From: Strigamia acuminata
Taxonomy: Eukaryota; Arthropoda; Chilopoda; Geophilomorpha; Linotaeniidae
Direction of reading: 5' to 3'
NCBI GenBank assembly: GCA_949358305.1
Contig: OX442316.1
Span: 1,736,001 to 1,800,000 of the forward strand
Length of the DNA: 64,000 bases
The notes beneath the pieces were generated by a model that saw nothing but the letters and a program-made list of their open reading frames with translations, did not search any database and had not been told where the DNA came from. The position numbers were made by a program, and so were the translations under genes. This document shows positions 57,359 through 64,000 of the stretch, one piece after another; within the stretch, counting starts at the first letter, position 1; the number at the start of each line of letters is the position of its first letter.

Positions 57359-57360
57359 TA

Positions 57361-57412
57361 CAGTAGAGCGTCGATTATTCGAACTAATCGGGAACATGGG
57401 TGATTAGTTCGG
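57361..57412. mobile_element. Pogo/Tigger-like terminal sequence
   Basis: CAGTAGAGCGTCGATTATTCG after TA, then GAACTAATCGGG and GATTAGTTCGGATAAT, resembles Tigger-like terminal repeats. No opposite end found; it runs straight into the inverted repeat of the next feature. Confidence 0.45.
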
Positions 57413-57849
57413 ATAATTGGGATTTTGCTAGTATAGTGAAGCAAAATCTAGATTATACTAAGGGAAATAAATATTGCTAATTTAGGAATTGTCTAATTTC
57501 TCCATTTGAACTCAGAACTTTAAAGAAAAGAAAAAACCACCACCAGGTTACACCCTTACTGCGGGCTACGGACAGTCCAAATCCTCAGTCTAATGACGGA
57601 GGCAAATAAAGACAAAATAAGTCAGGCAGAAAATTGTTTATTCGACCTAAACATACGGGAAGAATAAATCACAACGGTAAAAGATGATCTCGACGGCGTC
57701 AATTTTCTGCAAGGGAGGGAAGACAAACAATTAATACAGAAAGCAAAATTGCAGACAGAAAAAAGCTTTGGGAGGGACCATTAGCAATATTTATTTCCCT
57801 TAGTATAATCTAGATTTTGCTTCACTATACTAGCAAAATCCCAATTATA
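57412..57849. repeat. 69-bp perfect inverted repeat beside the recombinase gene
   Basis: 57413-57481 and 57780-57848 are exact reverse complements (ATAATTGGGATTTTGC at the outer end, ATTGCTAA at the inner end), about 300 bp apart. A third, direct copy of its inner end (GGAAATAAATATTGCTAATT) runs across 57858-57883 into the recombinase stop codon. Such complementary terminal repeats are a feature of DIRS-type elements. Confidence 0.85.
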
Positions 57850-57875
57850 CAACAGCGGAAATAAATATTGCTAAT

Positions 57876-58754
57876 TTAGGAACGTTCGTAGCCCCTTAAT
57901 ACTACAAAAGCAAATTCTTCCAAAGCGGATTCGATCGGCCTACCGTAGAATTTCTTAAATACAGCGGCAGTTGACCAATCGGCGGCTTTGATAATGCACT
58001 CTAAAGACTCCCCTACTAGCCGCGAACAACGTGGCTGCAGCTCTGGTTGAATGAGCCGAGAAAACGGAGGTATCTACCCCCGCGTCAGAGAGGACGCCCT
58101 TGATCCACCTCGCGATGGTCGTAGAGGAAAGCGGGCCAAACAGTGGCGAGCCAGAGAGAAAAAGTTGTTTTGAACTACCCTTCAAAGAAGCGGTAAAGTT
58201 TAGGAACCGGCGCAAAGCAACCACTGGACATAATTCCTCGTCGTGAAAGGACGCGATGCAAAGAGGCGTTAGATACGCGGATTTACGAGAACCGCACAGA
58301 GGGACCATGCAAAAATAATCGAAAAACGAAATGTCTGCTGAGAGTAGCCAAAGGTCACCCGCTCTGTCTGCCAATGCAAGAGCCAAAAGAGTAGCCAGAC
58401 GCTGATTTCTCGACAGTCACGAAAGATTAGGGGCGGAAAAGAGACGTTTGAGATGCGTTAAAATCGAGCCTATGTGCCAGATATTAGAGTATTTCGGGAC
58501 AGTCGGTCTAGAAAGAGACACGCCCCTCAGGATTCGGCGAATAACCGGATGGAAACCTAAGTCTTCCCCCCCCCCGACAGGGAAACCAATTGGGAAATTG
58601 CAGACCTGCGACAATTGACCGAGCTGTAAGATCTGCCCGCGCTAAACAGCGAACCCAGGAAGTTCGCTACGACCAGGGCAGATGGTCGAAGAGGGTCCAC
58701 GCTGCGAGAGGGGCTGACTTCCGAGAGCCGGTCAAGGGACCAACACAGATCCAC
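57876..58754 (-). pseudogene. Tyrosine recombinase of a DIRS-like retroelement, disrupted
   Basis: Minus-strand segments match the DIRS-type tyrosine recombinase that integrates circular cDNA. N-terminal core-binding part: VDPLRPSALVVANFLGSLF, then HPVIRRILRG and SRPTVPKYSNIW. Catalytic part: DRAGDL (first Arg), LCPVVALRRFL, STTIARWIKGVL and FSAHSTRAAAT, containing the HxxR box. The KKFY tyrosine follows in another frame. Three lesions are visible: a frame change at a 10-C run (58566-58575), an in-frame TGA at 58417-58419, and a one- or two-base shift near 58011. The gene is therefore dead as written. No RT is present nearby. Crypton origin is less likely given the DIRS-like motif set. Confidence 0.8.
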
Positions 58755-58842
58755 TCGAAGAAGTAATATCTGCGGAAAGCAGCTTAAGGTCAGCCGCCCT
58801 GCCCGCCAAAGCCAGGGCTAAAAGTATAGCTAGAGGCCGATT
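58735..58842 (-). pseudogene. Second tyrosine recombinase fragment
   Basis: The minus strand reads NRPLAILLALALAGRAADLK then LLSADIT, the same segment as RLATLLALALADRAGDLWLLSADI in the adjacent gene but about 80% alike. It is fused head-on to the N-terminal part of the neighbour, so two copies of one family were joined by recombination. Confidence 0.7.
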
Positions 58843-59146
58843 AACCGGCTAAGTGAAAATTAGTCGCATTTTACAACCTAGGCATTCTTAAATCTACTTC
58901 GATCTCTCGAAACTTCACGTTTCCATGATAAAGAAGATCCAACTTCTCAGTTTGGACTAAGATACAACTTGATCCAACACCGTTTTGACGATACTTTGAC
59001 AACGAGCAATCATCAAACCATTTAGCGGATCATCCAATACTAGCTATTTAATTACTATTATGGAGTTAATCGAGTGGCACAAGGTGATGTGTAAAACCAA
59101 TAGATTTTACAGTAAATTCGTTTCGATGAGGTCTGTAACGATGCTA

Positions 59147-59915
59147 TCACAGACAAGATGACAAATATTGACATTCAGGCATTACCAAATTAATGGAATT
59201 TACCAATAACATTCGCAAATGTTGTGTGGATAATGTATCTATTTGTGAGTCCAGTTCCTCAAAAATGGGCAGCATATGTAGATCTCGGAACGCAGGCTGA
59301 TTTAAACTACCACAATCAGCTACAGCACCACAAAAGAACCGATATTTTCGATAATGACTGAACAAATCTTGTTCAGTTCAAAGCTGGCTTGTCGCCCCGT
59401 TGTTTTACAGCATTAATGTAACTATAGTATGAAAACAAAATCAAATATGTGGTCCGCGTAATTCTTCCCAAGTTAAGACGTCAAAGCTTGGGCAAATGTT
59501 TCACTAATGATATTACACATTCCGATGAAGCTTCTAGGTATGACAAATCGAGGGCTATCAGGTTGCCACAAACTTGGAGTATATTAACTGCAAGCTTGTG
59601 CGTAGGGTGAAAGTAAACCCAAAACCAAAAAGATAAAGACGTTGTGCCGGGACGAATAAAATCATCCGGATGCAAAAGAACCTACGTCTTCGCTTACTGC
59701 ATAAGTATAACATAGGCGAGACCTATGTTTGACAACAGACCGTTGGTATGTATTAACCAATGTGTCAGATGGTGAATCTCGTAACAATAATGTGCAGCGA
59801 CTGTTTCCAAGCTCCATGCTGATTTCTTATTAGGCATGGCGTAGAAAAAATTAGATGGAATGTAATGATGACCATCGAAACATTCATTCAAATTAGGAGG
59901 TAGGTGGCACTGCAG
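59147..59915 (-). pseudogene. Leucine-rich-repeat-like exon remnants
   Basis: Minus-strand coding-like blocks. 59915-59702 lies between an acceptor-like GCCTTCTGCAG and donor GTAAGC, about 71 codons. 59675-59481 has LRR-like spacing (LIALDLSYLEASSECVISL, VKHLPKL, then stop, then RLNLG). 59365-59147 has FRDLHMLPIFEELD and LRMLLVNSINL. Exon phases do not join cleanly and a TGA interrupts the LRR. Most likely a decayed LRR gene (F-box/Zyg-11-like proteins have similar repeats), but a live gene with missed exons is possible. Confidence 0.35.
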
Positions 59916-60104
59916 AAGGCAGCGTCACAAAATAGAGTCCAGAATGTTGAGATTATAAAAGATAAGAATTGCTTAAAAGAGGGTCGAATCTCTCCCCCCC
60001 CCTCTCCCATCAACTTCAGAGAGGATATCATGTGCATTTTATTTTATTCTCTAAATAAATCTTATATAAAAGAAAAACCAGCTTCGCAAAACTAGGGAAT
60101 TTCG

Positions 60105-60176
60105 GGAGTGGGACCCGAACCCTGTATCCATGAGTCCATGCGGCAGATATTGCTCTACTCATTTGATCACACTGGG
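60105..60176 (-). pseudogene. tRNA-like sequence (SINE head)
   Basis: Minus strand: box A-like TGATCAAATGAGTAGAGCA (60151-60170) and box B-like GGTTCGGGTCCC (60110-60121) at tRNA-like spacing. The acceptor arms do not pair. Best read as a tRNA-derived SINE head or tRNA pseudogene. Confidence 0.55.
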
Positions 60177-60768
60177 GCGATTTTAACGTAATTTCTAATT
60201 TCATCTCGAGCTGTGTCATCGATATTTTGACAACCAACAAATAACAAACAAATAAATGGATTTTCCTCTCAACATTTACCAAAACTGTAGCAGTATTAAT
60301 CGCGAGGCTCACTGAGATTTCACAGTTTAGTGGCTGGAAAGAAAAACCTTGGATTATGTAGGTATACATCTGGTATCACACTAAACCTGAAAAAGAAAGG
60401 ACAAAGTATTGGTATTGAAAAGCATGCATCCGATGGAGCAAATTTAATCAGAAAAACTTTAATTTTGCTACAATGCACCGAATTGTACAAAACAGACATT
60501 CCAAAATTAATTTCGAATACTTTGTATAATTTTGTTATTAATTTTAGATTTTTAATCCCTTTTAAGGCCGTTCAGTCCATCCTTAGATTCAGAGCTTTGA
60601 ATGAGCCTATGGCGAATAGATCTGCCACAAAAAAGTAAAAGCATCTAAATTGATGTAGTACACAGAAAAATTCTCTGAATTAAAATTGGATTGAGAAACA
60701 AATAAAAAAACCCCATGAATTTAACACATGTTAAAGCCAATAAAGGAAAAACTATCTCATGAAGTAAC
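60177..60768. other. No confident gene
   Basis: AT-rich. A 102-codon + frame at 60330-60638 shows no recognised domain. Confidence 0.4.
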
Positions 60769-61254
60769 CTAAGGCATAGAAAAATGTGAGGTTGTGGTGA
60801 CCTCAAATATTCCTATTTGAGTGCGCACCATATTTCCAAATTGTCTTATAAACATATTCAACAAACTTATATGTTTTGTTTCAATGTAAATTGAAATAAA
60901 ACATACATTAATAAAATATAAAACAAGACACAATATTACCCAAATAATATTGTGTTTTGCAGCAAGTTTTGGCCCAGCAACAGCGTCAACCAATCGCGCT
61001 GCAGCGTGCATTGCTTTGATGATGCTGCTAGGCGTGTGCCTGGGCGGAGCATCCCTTCCCCTCGCGCGTGCCCGGCTCGATTGTTGCACACGACCCGAAG
61101 GCGGCCGTGTGTGATCTTCATGCAACTCGTCATCTGCGCAGCTTTTCTGAGCAGATTTAGAAGTGAGCCAAACGGTTTTGGCCCACTCTTCCCGCACTCT
61201 TGATTCCACCTCCAAACTGTTCACAACCGTGTCAAACTTCTGCCAAAACTGCAA
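60769..61254 (-). CDS. Unidentified ORF (161 codons), GC-rich 5' half
   Basis: The ATG is at 61254. The first 100 codons have higher GC than the surroundings and a plausible protein composition (start MQFWQKFDTVVNSLEVESRV), with Arg/Pro-rich DHTRPPSGRV after. The rest is AT-rich with a hydrophobic stretch near the end that may be chance. I recognise no family. It lies just outside the putative Gypsy 5' region on the opposite strand. Could be a gene fragment, a first exon (GTAATATTG follows near 60945) or a spurious frame. Confidence 0.25.
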   Translation of the reverse strand: MQFWQKFDTVVNSLEVESRVREEWAKTVWLTSKSAQKSCADDELHEDHTRPPSGRVQQSSRARARGRDAPPRHTPSSIIKAMHAAARLVDAVAGPKLAAKHNIIWVILCLVLYFINVCFISIYIETKHISLLNMFIRQFGNMVRTQIGIFEVTTTSHFSMP

Positions 61255-61330
61255 AGTGTGATCTGTGATTCTTGGACGAATTGAGTTTCATCGCTGGTCT
61301 GTACCCACTGTACGGAATAGCAACTTTCTA

Positions 61331-61585
61331 GCTTGAATTACTACGAGTAATTTAAGCCATTTCTGTGTGTGAAACTAACATCGAGTTTACTCTGTTAGTT
61401 TGAAGGCTTTGTGTCGAGTTTAACTCCACAAGGCGAATTGTGTTAAGACGGATTGTTACGTCGAGCTTGCTCCGTAATAATCAAATCGCTGTGTGCAAGA
61501 CGTATTCTCGTGTTGAGCTTGCTCCGCGAGGATTTTTAGTATATTTTAGCAAAGTATTTTAGCGTCGAGTTTACTCCGCTAAAAT
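61331..61585 (+). ncRNA. Array of five matched hairpins plus one upstream stem-loop
   Basis: Five hairpins at 61372-61401, 61406-61434, 61451-61482, 61504-61533 and 61556-61585 share one architecture: a lower stem of 8-10 bp, a 5' bulge of TC (TT in the fourth), an upper GAG/CTC stem and a 4-5-nt loop (TTTA, TTTAA or CTTG). Lower stems differ yet pair: AAACTAACA/TGTTAGTTT, GCTTTGTG/CACAAGGC, GATTGTTACG/CGTAATAATC, ATTCTCGTG/CGCGAGGAT and ATTTTAGCG/CGCTAAAAT. An 11-bp hairpin with a different loop (GCTTGAATTAC/GTAATTTAAGC) precedes at 61331-61357. This covariation implies selection for structure, most simply in RNA. It lies 290-500 nt upstream of the PBS, probably in LTR or leader. Confidence 0.8.
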
Positions 61586-61872
61586 CCCGCGCTCACACGA
61601 CGCCATCGACGCCATTTTGGAGCCAACGGTCAACTGTGAGTGTCCAAGTACGAAGAGAAACCAGATCGACCCAGTCATTACACTTATTATTTCGCATTAT
61701 ATTCGGGTGTATTTAAAACGATTAAAACAATCTAATTTTTCCTTTACTCTGTGTAAAATCATTCCCCTAGACAACCATTTGGCCACAGAGTAGAAGTCCT
61801 GTACGGCATCTCACCGACGATTGCTTATTAAATTTATATAATTTAATAAGTAAAAACCCGGATCGCCGCACT

Positions 61873-61890
61873 TGGGGGCCCGTCCGGGAT
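61873..61890 (+). promoter_or_regulatory. Gypsy primer binding site, proline-tRNA type
   Basis: TGGGGGCCCGTCCGGGAT lies 2 nt after the inferred LTR end. It differs at one position from the proline-tRNA PBS known in gammaretroviruses. Confidence 0.75.
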
Positions 61891-61962
61891 TGTTTTGATT
61901 ATTAAAATCCGATTTTTGCGAAAAAATCCTTTATTTCCATTGTTCTTTTTCAATTTGACAAA

Positions 61963-64000
61963 ATGGCGACGCCAATGCAAATTGTAAAACGACAACGAGG
62001 TCGACCAAGCACTCAGAAACGAGCAGCGACGGTTTTGCCGGCTCTCGAGCCTGAAATGCTTATGGAGAAAATTATTTCTGAAGAAATAACACCAGTTCCA
62101 GATCCGAAACAACTTAAGGATGCTGAAAATGAAGTTGCTAGAGCATTAAGCGCTTCAAGTGCGAGTTCTAACGACCAAGAACTCCCGCCACTTCCACTGG
62201 AGGAAGTGGAAAATACGTTACGTGAAATGGAAAGTGAATCGTCTCACGAATCACCTCCTCGCATGACCATGTTGGATGCTTTGAGAAATCAAGCACGCCA
62301 AGATGGCGCCCAAATAACGGACGACATGACGGTGGAAGAGATTCATCGCGCCATGATACGACTTCACACTGACCGAGCCGTTTCAAATTTACAATTTGAA
62401 ATGGAACGAAAAGAAGCTGAGCTTCAACAACAAAAAGCGGAGGTTGAGCTTCAACACATGGAACTCAATCGACAAAATGAGGAATTTCTAGCCCAAAAAG
62501 CTAGAGAATACAGATTAAAAGGTGAAGTGGAAGATCTTTCTAAAATGAATACTAGAAATGAACTTTCAATTCGCTCACACCAAGAGGCGCGAAGACAGCT
62601 CGAGCTTACCAAAAGTAAGCTGGAGCAGAAAAATAAAGAATTGATTGATTTGGCAGACCACTACCAACGCAATCATAATCAACTAGTGAGATATGCTGCT
62701 GAATTAGACACACGTGCTAAAACACAGCGTACTCGCGAAAGCAAAATAGCTAAGCGTGAAGACGAGATTTTCCACTCGCTGGATCAACCCAGTACGAGCG
62801 GACAAGTCAAGTCTAGCGGCCCTGCTAAGCGATTACAACCAGAATCGCAAAATCAAATAAACGAGAATGAAATTCTCCGAGCTGATTTGTTACGCGCTCA
62901 AGAAGAGCTTGCAGAAATGAAAGACCGTTTGCAAGCAAGAAATTATACTGACCAATTGGTGCAACCAGAAATGGCTGCGCCAACTGTCCCTATTTTGACT
63001 CCCGAAACAATAACAATTTCTGTTGTTTCAGAGTTAAGTAGCCAATCTGGATTATCGAGTGATGACGACCAACGTTCGCGTCGTCGCCATCGCTCAAAAA
63101 GAAAACGTCCTTCAGATTCTGAGGAACGGAGAGCTGATCGCAATCCGCTCCCTGGTAATCGAAACCCTATTTTTCACAACAGTGACCGACTGTTGGGGAT
63201 AGTAGACGATCGAAATAGACGGCATGAAACTGGTATTCATGTTACTCGAACGATACCACTGACTCAACAGCAAGACTCGTCAAAAAGAAGTCGACGAGAC
63301 ACCAATCCAACACGCGAACCGCCGGACGGACATGAAAGCCCGCCAGGTGGGGGTCAGTATAGAAGAAATCCACCAGATGGAGGAAATCCAGATGGACATG
63401 GAGATGGACCACCTGGAGGTGGACGTCGACCGCCCGACGATGACGGCGACCCACCCGACCCACCTGAAACACCACATTTTAACACGCCTTCAAATTCACA
63501 ATCTGATTCAAGGTCGGATTCTGATGTGAATGCGCAACAAGAACGCGATAATCGACATCGATCTCATCGACGTCGACATCGAGGCCATTCTTCTCGGCGT
63601 AATACACATTATTACACTGCTGAAGAAATTGATCGATTATTAGCTGATCGTCGATCTTCCGATCGATCTGACGCTACTGCCGATAATGCTGATATTGCAT
63701 TACGACAAAAAATTGCACAATATACTGCCAACAACTGGACTCACGATCTAGTTGATGAAAGAACTATTAGATGGGATCACATCAAACCCGCTTTATTCGA
63801 TGGAGAATGGGAAGCTGGATCCACTCTTTTAGATGAAGTGTTACGAATTTCAAGGTTGAATGGCATTGCATGTCACACTGCTTTGAAAAGAGTAGTACCA
63901 AAAGCTCTTATAGATCGAGCTGAGAAATGGTTTTATTCTAAACAATTTCAAAACTGGAATCACTTTGTAGAGGAATTCATGACTGAATATGGGGAGTCAA
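61963..64000 (+). CDS. Gypsy-like Gag with long coiled-coil N-terminal region (partial, 679 codons)
   Basis: The frame is open from the ATG at 61963 to the window end with no stop. The ATG follows the PBS by 72 nt (GACAAAATGG, good context). In order: an N-terminal basic segment with an AT-hook-like KRQRGRPS core (residues 9-16); acidic linker; predicted coiled coil about 123-276 (ERKEAELQQQKAEVELQHME) and 296-326; basic RSRRRHRSKRKR about 372; a Gly/Pro/Asp-rich linker; an RHRSHRRRHRGHSSRR patch; then from about 577 a capsid-like domain with NWTHDLVDERTIRWDHIKPA and LFDGEWEAGSTLLDEVLRIS, the Ty3/Gypsy Gag pattern. Nearly 570 residues before the capsid is unusually long. Protease and RT would follow beyond the window. 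Confidence 0.8.
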   Translation, partial: MATPMQIVKRQRGRPSTQKRAATVLPALEPEMLMEKIISEEITPVPDPKQLKDAENEVARALSASSASSNDQELPPLPLEEVENTLREMESESSHESPPRMTMLDALRNQARQDGAQITDDMTVEEIHRAMIRLHTDRAVSNLQFEMERKEAELQQQKAEVELQHMELNRQNEEFLAQKAREYRLKGEVEDLSKMNTRNELSIRSHQEARRQLELTKSKLEQKNKELIDLADHYQRNHNQLVRYAAELDTRAKTQRTRESKIAKREDEIFHSLDQPSTSGQVKSSGPAKRLQPESQNQINENEILRADLLRAQEELAEMKDRLQARNYTDQLVQPEMAAPTVPILTPETITISVVSELSSQSGLSSDDDQRSRRRHRSKRKRPSDSEERRADRNPLPGNRNPIFHNSDRLLGIVDDRNRRHETGIHVTRTIPLTQQQDSSKRSRRDTNPTREPPDGHESPPGGGQYRRNPPDGGNPDGHGDGPPGGGRRPPDDDGDPPDPPETPHFNTPSNSQSDSRSDSDVNAQQERDNRHRSHRRRHRGHSSRRNTHYYTAEEIDRLLADRRSSDRSDATADNADIALRQKIAQYTANNWTHDLVDERTIRWDHIKPALFDGEWEAGSTLLDEVLRISRLNGIACHTALKRVVPKALIDRAEKWFYSKQFQNWNHFVEEFMTEYGES

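Larger units (their letters stand above)
61300..64000 (+). mobile_element. 5' end of a Gypsy-like LTR retrotransposon, cut by window edge
   Basis: Contains an LTR/leader region, a proline-type primer binding site (61873-61890) and a long gag frame. The LTR 3' end is probably CCGCA at 61870. Its start cannot be fixed because the partner LTR is outside the window; 61300 is a rough limit. TTATTAAATT...AATTTAATAA (61826-61850) forms a hairpin near the LTR end. Confidence 0.75.

Overview
The window reads as AT-rich nuclear DNA from an invertebrate animal, most likely an arthropod. Evidence: a Methuselah-type (Mth-like) GPCR gene with a GT-AG intron, GC-rich coding exons in AT-rich surroundings, and a dense, diverse load of BEL/Pao, Gypsy, DIRS-like, SINE and TA-target inverted-repeat transposons. 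I cannot name the species. No bacterial gene organisation, CRISPR array or operon is present.

Layout. 0.6-5.1 kb: a two-exon Mth-like receptor on the + strand whose 2.9-kb intron holds two inverted-repeat elements. 5-23 kb: no confident gene; minisatellites at 6.4-7.1, 15.4 and 19.5-20.7 kb, inverted-repeat elements (one nested in another at 13.2-13.7 kb), a promoter-like ETS/YY1 motif cluster at 13.8 kb, and SINE copies. 23.1-24.9 kb: an internally deleted Gypsy element with identical LTRs. 25.1-25.44 kb: a GC- and CpG-rich promoter-like block ending in a short coding first exon of an unidentified gene. 26.8 kb: a SINE with a 5S rRNA-derived head. 28.1-30.1 kb: a nest of elements whose last arrival is a 1,027-bp almost perfect palindrome with a tRNA-like promoter in each arm. 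35.4-42.5 kb: an intact BEL/Pao retrotransposon (one 1,755-codon ORF, identical 554-bp LTRs) inserted inside an older inverted-repeat element. 43-57 kb: more such elements, a second large SINE copy, two tRNA-like remnants and a weak candidate gene at 47.3-48.2 kb. 57.4-58.85 kb: a broken, partly duplicated tyrosine-recombinase (DIRS-like) element beside a 69-bp perfect inverted repeat. 59.1-59.9 kb: remnants of a possible leucine-rich-repeat gene. 61.3-64 kb: the 5' end of a Gypsy-like element: an array of five structurally matched hairpins, a proline-type primer binding site, and a gag frame open to the window edge.

How it fits together. The only gene read as complete is the receptor; the 25.4-kb exon is the start of a gene whose remaining exons I could not locate. 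Most of the rest is transposon-derived. Identical LTRs in two unrelated elements and a single mismatch between the palindrome arms point to recent activity. The most unusual signals are the hairpin array at 61.37-61.59 kb, whose stems differ in sequence but keep pairing around a constant bulge and head, and the promoter-bearing palindrome at 29.0-30.0 kb.
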